This document shows, in pieces, positions 1-7,622 of a stretch of DNA of 13,770 nucleotides (within the stretch, counting starts at the first letter, position 1; every line of letters begins with the position of its first letter). Made by a program: the position numbers and the translations under genes. This DNA is from Halobacteriovorax sp. Lineage in GTDB: Bacteria; Bdellovibrionota; Bacteriovoracia; Bacteriovoracales; Bacteriovoracaceae. Location: the NCBI GenBank assembly GCA_002686115.1, contig NZAF01000146.1, positions 1-13,770 on the forward strand. The letters run 5' to 3'. The notes below the pieces were generated by a model. It saw nothing but the letters and a program-made list of their open reading frames with translations. It had not been told where the DNA came from and made no database searches.

Positions 1-921
1 AGGGTGAGTTGACAACCATTTGATTTCAAAGTCATCTCTTCTTTCAAAAAAGTTAGCGATACCACTTGCACTAATTTTTGCTTTTTTTAGATACTCTAAT
101 GCCTGTTCATCTGCATTTTTTTCATCTTTTCTCGAATAAGTAAGACCACTAATCACTTCACCCATATTTGTAAAAAAACTTTCTGCGAAAAATATAGTCC
201 TGAATGCACTCACATACTTTTCTTGCTCCATTCGCCTGTATGGATGCCTTAGTTTTATATGAGCAAGCTCATGAGCGAGAACGCCTAATACTTCTTCAGG
301 TGTCTTAGCTTCCTGTAGAAACTTTGTTGTAAAGACAATATTACCACCTGGATAAGCGAATGCGTTAGCGAAGTCTTCTTCAATAATATAAAGATTTATT
401 TTAAAAGGCTCTGTGTTAACTTTATCTAACAAAATATTAGCGAGTAACTTTAGCTTTAATACTCTTGAGTCATCACCTGGCAAAACCTTACTCTCTAAGT
501 ATTCATCATATAAGGTTTTACTAAACTCTATTTCCTCTTGAATGCTTCCAATTGTTACATATTTTGAACTCACGTAGCGAATAGCTTGAAATGATCCTGT
601 GACAATTAAGAAAAAGGCTACAAAATAAAAGGCAACTCTCTTATATTCTTTTAAGCCTGATCGTGAAACATATGATTCTGAACAACTTAGATCTGAGCTC
701 TTAATGAACTCAACAAGTTGAGATGTATACTCTAGATAGATTTTTTTCTTATCATCTGTAAGATGTTGTATAATTATTTTATCTTTCGTAATCACTGCAT
801 GAAATGAAAACTCATCCCAAGTAAAGTTATGTATAGCTCCTTCAAACCTTACTCCCTCATTTGAAATTGTTATATTTCCGAGTTCGTTATTAAATTTGGC
901 AATATGCTTTAGCTCATTCAT
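1..921 (-). CDS. M48-family zinc metalloprotease, membrane anchored (3' end outside window)
   Basis: The frame is open from the left edge to an ATG at 921 and gives 307 residues without a stop, so the C-terminus is missing. The zinc-protease signature HELAH is at residues 217-221. The third metal ligand lies in the E-x-x-x-D motif (E267, D271), and an STHP motif typical of M48 enzymes sits at 304-307. The segment AYPGGNIVFT (188-197) matches the strand before the active-site helix. One membrane helix spans about 96-115 and separates a beta-rich N-terminal region (1-90) from the protease domain. Family knowledge predicts a zinc endopeptidase acting on envelope proteins. The start overlaps the preceding lipoprotein gene by 8 bp, so translation is probably coupled. 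It is the last visible gene of the operon starting at 6177. The family call is strong; the substrate is unknown. Confidence 0.93.
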   Translation of the reverse strand, partial: MNELKHIAKFNNELGNITISNEGVRFEGAIHNFTWDEFSFHAVITKDKIIIQHLTDDKKKIYLEYTSQLVEFIKSSDLSCSESYVSRSGLKEYKRVAFYFVAFFLIVTGSFQAIRYVSSKYVTIGSIQEEIEFSKTLYDEYLESKVLPGDDSRVLKLKLLANILLDKVNTEPFKINLYIIEEDFANAFAYPGGNIVFTTKFLQEAKTPEEVLGVLAHELAHIKLRHPYRRMEQEKYVSAFRTIFFAESFFTNMGEVISGLTYSRKDEKNADEQALEYLKKAKISASGIANFFERRDDFEIKWLSTHP

Positions 922-1480
922 TTATTTTATTATAAAGAGACGCAATATTTCTTCTTTCATCACTAGACAAGCAAGCGTATATATCTTTAGTTTCTTTTAA
1001 AAACTTCAAATTCGCCTCTGCACTCTTTATCTTTCCTTTTTCAAATTGGCATTTAGATATAGCTCTTATTCCTTTGGAGATATAATTTACTTCTGGACAT
1101 CGCCACTTAATTGTTCTTTCAGATACTACTCTTCCAAGACTATCTTTACTTTCATACCTCTTAACATGCGGTAAAATGCAAACATCATTTGCTCCACTTG
1201 CTACAACTGCAGCAGGTAGACAAGTCAGAGCTCCAAGCACTGTCGCTTCAGTAAATAACAACAATACATCTCCTGTATATGCAGCTCCTGATAAAAGATA
1301 GCTTGCGCTTGATTTTATACCTTGTATTGTTTTATCTTTAGCAAGCGTAACCATATCTCTCTGTTCAAATTCACTCAAACAAGACGACCCACCATCACCT
1401 ACAACATTAATTTTTGGAGTTGAACTACAAGAAAGAAATAGGCTGAATAGAATAGCTAAATAAAGAAACAAAGCTTTCAT
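914..1480 (-). CDS. Cysteine-rich lipoprotein of unknown function
   Basis: The 188-residue product starts with a hydrophobic signal segment ending LFLSC, so C18 is the probable lipidation site; the lipobox is not perfect at -3. The mature part has six further cysteines (34, 87, 101, 128, 144, 170), enough for three disulfides outside the cytoplasm. A second hydrophobic stretch spans about 71-95 and the C-terminal 45 residues look helical and lysine-rich. I do not recognise the family. The gene begins 5 bp after lspA, whose product would process this kind of precursor, and overlaps the following M48 protease gene by 8 bp. It could be a partner or substrate of that protease, but this is inference from position only. 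Confidence 0.8.
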   Translation of the reverse strand: MKALFLYLAILFSLFLSCSSTPKINVVGDGGSSCLSEFEQRDMVTLAKDKTIQGIKSSASYLLSGAAYTGDVLLLFTEATVLGALTCLPAAVVASGANDVCILPHVKRYESKDSLGRVVSERTIKWRCPEVNYISKGIRAISKCQFEKGKIKSAEANLKFLKETKDIYACLSSDERRNIASLYNKINE

Positions 1481-1485
1481 TTCGA

Positions 1486-2004
1486 CTAAGCCTTATCAAC
1501 TGTTGAAGATATCTCATCTTCTGGCTTTCCGTTTTTAAATTCTAAAAACCAATCAAGAATTAGAATTCCTGCCGCAATAGAAATAGCAGAATCAGCAACA
1601 TTAAAAGTCGCGAAATGCCATGTTCCTTGGTAGAAATCAAACATATCGACAACATAATCCAGTGTTACACGGTCAATGATATTACCTACTGCTCCCGCAA
1701 AGATAAGACTAAAAGCAAGACACTGCCTAAAGGATTTATGTCTGGACTCCCATATTAAATATAAAAAATAAAAGCATGCAATGATTGGCAAGACCTTGAA
1801 TAGAATCATTCTTATCCAATCTGGATAATGTGCACCAAAACTAAAAGCTACACCAGTATTCTTTACATAAGTAAGATTAAACATCCCAGGTATAACTTCA
1901 TAAATCTCACCAATTCTGAAGTTAGATTGTATTGCACCCTTTGAAAATTGATCGCCTAAAATAATAGTGACGATCAACAAAGTCATCTTCCAAATTCTAT
2001 CCAT
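1486..2004 (-). CDS. lspA: Lipoprotein signal peptidase (signal peptidase II)
   Basis: LspA is an inner-membrane aspartyl protease that removes the signal peptide of prolipoproteins after the cysteine has been lipidated. The 172-residue length is normal. All conserved blocks are present: DQFSK with D18, LTYVKNTGVAFSF (44-56), GNIIDR with catalytic D111, VVDMFDF (118-124), and FNVADS with N135 and catalytic D138. Four hydrophobic helices are visible at about 5-20, 65-84, 94-111 and 137-154. The ATG lies 15 bp after the response regulator stop, and the stop is 5 bp before the next lipoprotein gene. In many bacteria lspA sits near ileS; here it is inside a signalling/protease operon, which is unusual. 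Confidence 0.98.
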   Translation of the reverse strand: MDRIWKMTLLIVTIILGDQFSKGAIQSNFRIGEIYEVIPGMFNLTYVKNTGVAFSFGAHYPDWIRMILFKVLPIIACFYFLYLIWESRHKSFRQCLAFSLIFAGAVGNIIDRVTLDYVVDMFDFYQGTWHFATFNVADSAISIAAGILILDWFLEFKNGKPEDEISSTVDKA

Positions 2005-2019
2005 TACTTATATACCTGA

Positions 2020-3522
2020 TTAATAATAAGACTTTGGATTGATTTCGTATTTTTCAATCTTTCTAAGTAAAGTCTTTTTAGGAATATTGGCCTTAAGAGC
2101 TGTTTGATTTATCTTTCCTGAATTAAGTTTCAAAGCTTGAATAATAAATTCTTTTTCAAATGCTTCTTTAGCTTTACCAAAATCTAATTTAACTGCACCA
2201 TCCTCTTCGAATTTTGCAAAGGTAAAACTATACTCATCAGAATGCGCAGATGAAATATTATCACTTGAACTTTGTTCAGTAATTACTGAATCTTTGATAT
2301 CTTTGTAATCAATAATTGCTTCTTCACGATCATCAACTGTAATATTACCAGCTCCCTGTCTAACACTTTCTGGAAGTGAAGATGGCGCTATATTATCAGT
2401 AGACTCAATGATAAAGGCATGCTCGATAACATTTCTTAATTCTCTAATATTTCCTGGCCATGAATATGCCTGAAGAAGCTTCATTGCATCTGGAGTAAGC
2501 CCCTGAATATTTAGTGCATGATGATTATTGAAATAATCAATATAATACCCAACAAGATGAGGGATATCAGACTGTCTCTCTCTTAATGGTGGTAAATAAA
2601 CTGGAAGAACATTTAATCTATAGAATAAATCCTCTCTAAAAGATCCATCTTTAATCATTTCCTCAAATGGTTTATGTGAGGCTGCAATTACTCTTACATC
2701 ACATTTAATTGATCTATTAGACCCAACAGGCGTAAAACTTTTTTCCTGTAAAACTCTTAGAAGTTTTACTTGCATGGTTGGTGAAATATCACCAATTTCA
2801 TCTAAGAAAATTGTCCCACCCTCAGCATACTGAAACTTACCAATCTTTCTTTCACTTGCACCAGTGAAAGCTCCTTTTTCGTGTCCAAAAAGTTCAGACT
2901 CAATTAAGTTATCCGGAACTGCCGCTAGGTTAATTGCAACAAACTTTTCATCTTTTCTCGGACCATTATAGTGAATAGCTTTTGCTACAAGCTCTTTACC
3001 TGTACCTGACTCACCTCTAATCAATACAGGAGTGTTTACCTGAGCAAGCTTTGCAATGACATTAAACACTTTATGCATGACTTCTGATTCACCAACGAAT
3101 TGATCATCACCACTTCCAAGAGATAATGTCGGTGCAGAAAATCCAACAGTTTCTACAAGTGACCTTGCTTTCAATGCTCTTTTAATAAGGGCGACTAGAT
3201 TCTCAGAAGTAATCGGCTTTTCTAAATAATTATAAGCACCTTCTTTCAAAACCTTTACTGCATCAGTAACATTTGAAAAGGCCGTTAAAATTAAAACAAT
3301 AATTGATTGATCATATTTCTTAATTTCTTGCAGTGCTGTGATTCCATCCATTTCTGGCATGTTCACATCCATCAAAACTAAGTCATATTTTTCTTTGTAA
3401 ACTGCACTTAAGGCTTCTTTACCGTTGTCTGCTGTATCTACAGCAAAGTGATGAAACTCAAGGGCATCCTTAACTGAATTCTGTAATACTTTATCATCAT
3501 CTACAACTAACACTCGATGCAT
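2020..3522 (-). CDS. NtrC-family sigma-54-dependent response regulator
   Basis: This is a 500-residue DNA-binding activator with receiver, AAA+ and Fis-type HTH domains. The receiver (1-120) has acidic D8/D9, phosphoacceptor D52, T80 and K102. The AAA+ domain (about 142-380) carries Walker A GESGTGKE (170-177), the sigma-54 contact loop GAFTGA (217-222), Walker B FLDE (239-242), and arginines R296/R302. A variable serine-rich linker (390-450) leads to a helix-turn-helix at about 468-492. I chose the ATG at 3522 because AAAGGA lies just upstream and the receiver begins directly; an in-frame start at 3594 would add 24 non-conserved residues inside the kinase gene. It follows the sensor kinase by 10 bp and is its likely partner. 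Targets are unknown; no clear -24/-12 promoter was found in the window. Confidence 0.97.
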   Translation of the reverse strand: MHRVLVVDDDKVLQNSVKDALEFHHFAVDTADNGKEALSAVYKEKYDLVLMDVNMPEMDGITALQEIKKYDQSIIVLILTAFSNVTDAVKVLKEGAYNYLEKPITSENLVALIKRALKARSLVETVGFSAPTLSLGSGDDQFVGESEVMHKVFNVIAKLAQVNTPVLIRGESGTGKELVAKAIHYNGPRKDEKFVAINLAAVPDNLIESELFGHEKGAFTGASERKIGKFQYAEGGTIFLDEIGDISPTMQVKLLRVLQEKSFTPVGSNRSIKCDVRVIAASHKPFEEMIKDGSFREDLFYRLNVLPVYLPPLRERQSDIPHLVGYYIDYFNNHHALNIQGLTPDAMKLLQAYSWPGNIRELRNVIEHAFIIESTDNIAPSSLPESVRQGAGNITVDDREEAIIDYKDIKDSVITEQSSSDNISSAHSDEYSFTFAKFEEDGAVKLDFGKAKEAFEKEFIIQALKLNSGKINQTALKANIPKKTLLRKIEKYEINPKSYY

Positions 3523-3532
3523 AGTTAATCCT

Positions 3533-5422
3533 TTATTCGTTCTTAAGCTTAATATGAAAAGTTGTTCCTTCTCCAACAACAGAGGATGCTTCAATACTTC
3601 CCCCGTGTAACTCTACGAAGTATTTTACCAGATAAAGGCCAAGTCCGCTTCCTTTTATCTTGTGGCTAGCGTCATTCTTTACCCGATAAAATTTCTCAAA
3701 AATATTCTCCAGATCATCGGGCGGAATCCCGACGCCGTTATCTGAAATATCGATGTAAACCCATTGTTCATCATCACTAGACTTAATTTCCACAGTCGTA
3801 TTTTCACCAGAATACTTAATCGCATTCTCAATAAGATTAGAAAGAACACGCTTAATTAATGTAACGTCCATTTCAATTGGGTAAAGAGGGCCAAGCTCAG
3901 TTTCGATTGTGATGGTTTTCTGCTTGGCTTCATAATCAAGCTCACCAACAATATCTTCAATCAACTTATTTACATCTTTAGATACTCTGTTAAGAGTCAA
4001 CTTTCTCGACTCAACTTTTGTTAAATCAAGAATCGAAGTAATGAAATTATTTAATTCTTTAGTAGAATCGATAATTGTCCTAAGTCCTTCAACCACTCCT
4101 GGCTCGGAACTTCTTCCATATCTCATAATAAGATTATCTGCTACCCCCGCAACCTTCGCGACAGGAGTTTTTAAATCGTGTGACATCAGCGAGATGAAAT
4201 TTTGCTTTAAGTCTTCAACTCTTTTTAATAGCTTTGTCTCTTCTTGAATGGCGTATCTTCTTTGATACTCTCCAATTGCTCTAAAAGGCACCCAAATATA
4301 ATAGACGATGAAGATTGTTAAAAGTATGTGTGTTACATACAGCCAGTATCCAAAGATGACAAAAATGAGATAACTAAAAAACATAACCCCAAAAATAGTC
4401 ATGATAGTAATAAAGAGACCCTTAGCTGGTTGTATCTTTGAAATCACTAAAGATAAAAAGATTGCAATAACAAAACAGATAATACCTGAAATATAAAAAG
4501 GTACCTGAAACACACTTTTCTCTTGCAGCAGTGCTTGAATGATAATTGCATGCAAGGATAGCTTTGAGGAAACAAGCTGCTCCTTATTAAATGGAGTTAA
4601 AACATAATCATTAACATTTGAAATATAAGAAGGGCCGATGAGAACTATCTTATCTTTAAAAAAATCTCTTGGATAATTACCAACTACAACACGGTGAAAT
4701 GGCACATTTTTCAAGTGACCCCTATCGTACTCAGGGTTTGAATAATATCTAAATAGAGCAAAACTTGCATCTGCCTCTGGTACATAATAAGCACCATTAA
4801 TATCACTTAAAAGAAGAGGCTTTTTATTTTCAATAATTCTATACTCATTAGCAGTCCAAAAATGTAAACTCTCCTCTCCAGAAATGTTTAAAACTGTTCT
4901 CCTCGCAACATCATCTTTTGCGAACTTAACATTATCAACATTTATAATTGCCGGTGAATAACCTAAGTCTCTCAAGCTATCCGGAGGAAGCCTCTCTCCG
5001 AAATGATCAATATCAGTAGCAAACCTAAAAGCACCGCCAGATCTTTTAAACTTTAATATATCTGACTTCATTTCATATAATGCATTAGATTCTATTTCTC
5101 TTGTTGGTTCAACAAATTCTCCAAAAAGATTAATAACCCTAGGCTCATCATCAATGATTCTCTTTATTAACTTTTGATAATTTGTATAAGTATATGGAAA
5201 AGTTTCCCCTAAGAACTCATCACTCTCTTCATCTATCGTGACAATTACTATCTCATCACTAAATCTAGCACCAACATCATACTTAATTCTAAAGTCATAA
5301 AATATTGCTTCTATTGAGTGAAACTTATACTGCAAAAGTACAAAAACAAAAATAATTGTAAACAGTAATGGATAATAGTTTACGAGATCAAATTTCTTGA
5401 TTTTTTTTAGAAGCTCTACCAT
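3533..5422 (-). CDS. CHASE2-domain sensor histidine kinase
   Basis: The 629-residue membrane kinase has one N-terminal helix (about 16-31), an extracytoplasmic CHASE2 sensor domain (about 40-305), three closely spaced helices (about 308-329, 334-357, 361-379), then HisKA and HATPase_c domains. The phosphorylated histidine is H415 in SHDLKTP. The N box is NLIENAIKYS (529-538), G1 is DNGVGIP (561-567), the F box is FEKFYR (575-580) and G2 is GSGLGL (591-596), so all catalytic elements are intact. There is no HAMP domain, which fits the CHASE2 topology. The start overlaps the preceding gene as ATGGTAG, and no strong Shine-Dalgarno is visible, so translation is probably coupled. It should phosphorylate the sigma-54 regulator encoded 10 bp downstream. 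The ligand is unknown. Confidence 0.96.
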   Translation of the reverse strand: MVELLKKIKKFDLVNYYPLLFTIIFVFVLLQYKFHSIEAIFYDFRIKYDVGARFSDEIVIVTIDEESDEFLGETFPYTYTNYQKLIKRIIDDEPRVINLFGEFVEPTREIESNALYEMKSDILKFKRSGGAFRFATDIDHFGERLPPDSLRDLGYSPAIINVDNVKFAKDDVARRTVLNISGEESLHFWTANEYRIIENKKPLLLSDINGAYYVPEADASFALFRYYSNPEYDRGHLKNVPFHRVVVGNYPRDFFKDKIVLIGPSYISNVNDYVLTPFNKEQLVSSKLSLHAIIIQALLQEKSVFQVPFYISGIICFVIAIFLSLVISKIQPAKGLFITIMTIFGVMFFSYLIFVIFGYWLYVTHILLTIFIVYYIWVPFRAIGEYQRRYAIQEETKLLKRVEDLKQNFISLMSHDLKTPVAKVAGVADNLIMRYGRSSEPGVVEGLRTIIDSTKELNNFITSILDLTKVESRKLTLNRVSKDVNKLIEDIVGELDYEAKQKTITIETELGPLYPIEMDVTLIKRVLSNLIENAIKYSGENTTVEIKSSDDEQWVYIDISDNGVGIPPDDLENIFEKFYRVKNDASHKIKGSGLGLYLVKYFVELHGGSIEASSVVGEGTTFHIKLKNE

Positions 5423-6177
5423 CTCAAAATCTCGTTTCGGTCAAACCTTTTTAAGATATCTAGCTCACCATCCTTAGTCTCACTTCTACAAACAAAAGAA
5501 ATAAAACAATTAAATAAATCAAATTTTGATATGGCCTCAGATGTCTTAAGCTTAAATGTTACTTGTTGGAGGACTTGCTTGTTTTTCCCCTCGTATTCAA
5601 ACGTTGAACGACAAGTCTTAATCATCAAGACATAGAAGACTACAAAAGGTGATAGTAAGTATGAGCTAAACATTGTTGGCAACATAGCAGATAATACTCG
5701 CTTCAAAGGAAAATATGAAATCAGATAGAACCTTTGAACAATCTGCTCTATTTTGCTGGCGAGTCTTTCCGAGTACTTAAGCTCGTAATCCACCAAAGTT
5801 CTAAGCTCTCTAGGCGTTAGGCTTTTAAAGACACTCTCATTTATAATGAGAACTGTTGAACTAAAAAGGCCTACACATAACAATTGAGGGCTAATACGAC
5901 TTGTAAATATCTGAATTTGCTTATCTTTATGTGTAAACGAGAAATTATCAATAACCATTCTAAAGTCACTATCAAAATTGAATTTATTGCTTTTTAAAGC
6001 ATAATGTAATGCTAGGTCTGCAAACGAGAAGAGCAATAGAAATAAGGCTATCGCGTATAGAAACAAGAGCAAGAAGCTATCAAGACTAAAGATACTTGCA
6101 ACAGCTATTGTTACTGAATATATGGTAATTAAAATAAATAAGGCCAATATCCATACTAGCCCAAAGAGTTTAAACAA
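5416..6177 (-). CDS. Membrane protein resembling M48/M56 peptidases but lacking zinc ligands
   Basis: The 253-residue protein has two N-terminal membrane helices (about 7-30 and 33-55), a cytoplasmic-type segment, and a third hydrophobic region (about 163-187), a layout like HtpX or BlaR1-type peptidases. Residues 97-145 follow the family pattern: a PQLLCVGLF strand, then LTPRELRTLVDYELKYSER, where the family has an AHE..H helix. Both zinc histidines are tyrosines here (Y131, Y135), while the glutamate E132 remains. At the third-ligand motif the sequence is EYEGK (194-198), with the usual aspartate replaced by lysine. Catalysis is therefore unlikely. The start is TTG at 6177: an in-frame stop lies two codons upstream and GTGGAA is suitably placed. 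It is the first gene of the operon and overlaps the kinase gene by 7 bp, suggesting a sensing or scaffolding role. Confidence 0.82.
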   Translation of the reverse strand: MFKLFGLVWILALFILITIYSVTIAVASIFSLDSFLLLFLYAIALFLLLFSFADLALHYALKSNKFNFDSDFRMVIDNFSFTHKDKQIQIFTSRISPQLLCVGLFSSTVLIINESVFKSLTPRELRTLVDYELKYSERLASKIEQIVQRFYLISYFPLKRVLSAMLPTMFSSYLLSPFVVFYVLMIKTCRSTFEYEGKNKQVLQQVTFKLKTSEAISKFDLFNCFISFVCRSETKDGELDILKRFDRNEILRW

Positions 6178-6197
6178 GATTTATTCCACTGTTATTA

Positions 6198-6211
6198 TTA
6201 CACCTTACACC
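6198..6211. repeat. Tandem 7-bp direct repeat TTACACC x2 in the operon leader
   Basis: TTACACC occurs twice head to tail (6198-6204 and 6205-6211), just downstream of the candidate -10 box of the minus-strand operon. TTACAC occurs again at 6276-6281. The position fits an operator or leader signal, but it could be chance in AT-rich DNA. Confidence 0.45.
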
Positions 6212-6215
6212 ATCA

Positions 6216-6221
6216 ATTATA
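6216..6221 (-). promoter_or_regulatory. Candidate -10 element for the six-gene minus-strand operon
   Basis: The minus strand reads TATAAT here, a perfect -10 hexamer. A transcript starting about 7 bases downstream would have a leader of about 32 bases before the TTG at 6177. The -35 position 17 bases upstream (TAGCTA) is a poor match, so an activator may be needed. The call rests on the hexamer and its position only. Confidence 0.4.
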
Positions 6222-6275
6222 GACAAAAATCTTAAGGTTAGCTATAAAACCTCACAGTTAATTAATAGGAAATAC

Positions 6276-6323
6276 TTACACTTTGTAACGCGACGCTCCT
6301 ACTGTGTAGGACCAGTCTGTGGT
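6276..6323. promoter_or_regulatory. Cluster of three short inverted repeats upstream of the TIM-barrel gene
   Basis: Three perfect dyads lie close together: TTACA-CTT-TGTAA (6276-6288), TCCTAC-TGT-GTAGGA (6297-6311) and ACCA-GTCTG-TGGT (6311-6323). None is followed by a T-tract, so they are not terminators. They may be protein-binding operators for the divergent promoters, or a structured 5' leader of the gene at 6367. No known riboswitch class is recognised. Confidence 0.4.
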
Positions 6324-6366
6324 AAGAAAGTCAGGTTTGTGAGATTTAAACAAAAGGAAACGCAAG

Positions 6367-7203
6367 ATGACAGATAAGAAGATTCTTTTTGGAACAGCTG
6401 GGGTTCCTAACTCTACGCAAAAAAAGAACAGCCCAATTGATGGCGTCAGAAGAATTCATGAGCTTGGTTTAGATTGTATGCAATTAGAATTTGCTCATGG
6501 GGTAAGAATGAAGGAAGAAGTTTCTTCAGGATTAAGAAAAGTTTCTTATGAATTAGGTGTACCACTTACATCTCATGGACCTTATTACATCAATTTGAAT
6601 GCAAGAGAGCAGGACAAAATTGATTCATCGGTAGAAAGAATCATTCAAACTGCAAAAATCTCTGATCTATGTGGTGCCGAATCAATGACATTCCACGCAG
6701 CTTTCTACATGAAAGACTCACCTCTAGACGTTTTTGATCTCGTTGAAAAAAGTATTAACGTAATTGAAGAAAGACTTTCAAGACTTGATATTGAAATAGA
6801 ACTAAGACCAGAGCTTACAGGTAAAACTAGTCAGTTTGGTTCACTTGAAGAGTTAATTTCTTTAACAAAGAACATTGAGTCATGTAGACCTTGTATGGAT
6901 TTTTCTCATCTATACGCTAGAACAGGTAAATTTAATACAGAAGAAGAATTTGATGCAGTTTTAGAAGTACTAAGCAATGAACTTGGTGCTGAAGCATTGA
7001 AGAATATGCACATTCATATTTCAGGAATTAGCACGAACTCAAAAGGTGACTTAAAGCACCTTAACCTTGAGAAGTCTAACTTTGATTGGAAAGCACTTCT
7101 TAACTCTCTAAAAAGAAATGGTTGTGAAGGATATATGATCTGTAACAGTCCAAACCTTGAAGAAGATGCATTAATGCTTAAAAATTATTATCATTCAATT
7201 TAG
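6367..7203 (+). CDS. Endonuclease IV-like TIM-barrel protein (AP endonuclease family 2)
   Basis: The 278-residue protein follows the Nfo/xylose-isomerase-like TIM-barrel pattern, closest to the shorter archaeal-type endonuclease IV relatives. Probable metal ligands are H70 (TSHGPY), H110 (FHAAF), E149 (RPELTG), D178 and H181 (MDFSHLYAR), H215 (MHIHISG), and D228/H231 (GDLKHL). The last ligand, a glutamate in an ICESP-like motif of relatives, appears to be N260 here (ICNSP). Family knowledge suggests cleavage at abasic sites with two or three zinc ions, so loss of one ligand could alter the metal site or substrate. The ATG has AAAGGAAA upstream with good spacing. It is a single-gene unit ended by the hairpin at 7227-7257. 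A sugar-phosphate isomerase or epimerase role cannot be excluded. Confidence 0.8.
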   Translation: MTDKKILFGTAGVPNSTQKKNSPIDGVRRIHELGLDCMQLEFAHGVRMKEEVSSGLRKVSYELGVPLTSHGPYYINLNAREQDKIDSSVERIIQTAKISDLCGAESMTFHAAFYMKDSPLDVFDLVEKSINVIEERLSRLDIEIELRPELTGKTSQFGSLEELISLTKNIESCRPCMDFSHLYARTGKFNTEEEFDAVLEVLSNELGAEALKNMHIHISGISTNSKGDLKHLNLEKSNFDWKALLNSLKRNGCEGYMICNSPNLEEDALMLKNYYHSI

Positions 7204-7226
7204 TTTTTTAACTATATAGATAAAAT

Positions 7227-7257
7227 AAAAAAGGCAGCTTTTAAGCTGCCTTTTTTT
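7227..7257. terminator. Bidirectional rho-independent terminator
   Basis: An A-tract, the perfect dyad GGCAGCTT/AAGCTGCC (7233-7250) and a run of seven T form a hairpin that works in both directions. It ends the plus-strand TIM-barrel gene and the minus-strand operon from 8766. The last codons and TAA of the minus-strand gene at 7241 lie inside the T-tract side and stem. Confidence 0.93.
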
Positions 7258-7609
7258 GTATTCTTCTTGTTTTTATTAGATATATTCCATTACTACTTTT
7301 CGAGATACTGTAAGTAGAGTCTTCTTTAAAAAACTTATTTAAAACTCGCTCTAAAATTTCATCTTGAGATATATTGATAACATAAGCACCTATATTATCC
7401 TTAAAAACTCCCCAGTTTTCAGGAAAATCTATTCTTTCACCTTGGTAGAACAAGGTAAGAAATCCATCCACTTCCGAATGGAGCTCATAGTGTTCAATAT
7501 TACTTTTGATATTATCTTTGAATTTGGGATGTTTTACTTCATTTTCAAAGGTTTCATCTGACATTAATTTTATAAGTGTTGCATCTTTCATATTGATCTT
7601 ATCGATCAA
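7241..7609 (-). CDS. Small soluble protein of unknown function
   Basis: The product is up to 122 residues, acidic in the middle and basic at the end, with no signal peptide or membrane helix. I do not recognise the family. A conserved-looking core contains a DGFLTLFYQGERIDFPE stretch and a C-terminal segment ending GIYLIKTRRIQ. The start is uncertain. TTG at 7609 follows the preceding stop by 13 bp and has an in-frame stop just upstream; ATG at 7591 would give 116 residues. Neither has a strong Shine-Dalgarno. It is the last gene of a three-gene unit, and its stop codon is inside the terminator hairpin. Confidence 0.65.
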   Translation of the reverse strand: MIDKINMKDATLIKLMSDETFENEVKHPKFKDNIKSNIEHYELHSEVDGFLTLFYQGERIDFPENWGVFKDNIGAYVINISQDEILERVLNKFFKEDSTYSISKSSNGIYLIKTRRIQKKAA

Positions 7610-7622
7610 TTTTCAGAAAATG

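Noticed and set aside
3523..3594. N-terminal extension of the response regulator
   Set aside because: It would overlap the kinase gene and adds residues not found in receiver domains; the ATG at 3522 has AAAGGA upstream.
4041..4247. Plus-strand open frame of 68 codons
   Set aside because: Lies wholly inside the conserved HisKA region of the kinase gene on the other strand; no ribosome site or family match.
4705..4725. TGGCAC resembling the -24 part of a sigma-54 promoter
   Set aside because: Inside the kinase coding region and the -12 GC element is missing at the required spacing.
6297..6311. Hairpin TCCTAC/GTAGGA as a terminator
   Set aside because: No T-run follows on either strand and no gene ends nearby; kept only as part of a possible regulatory cluster.
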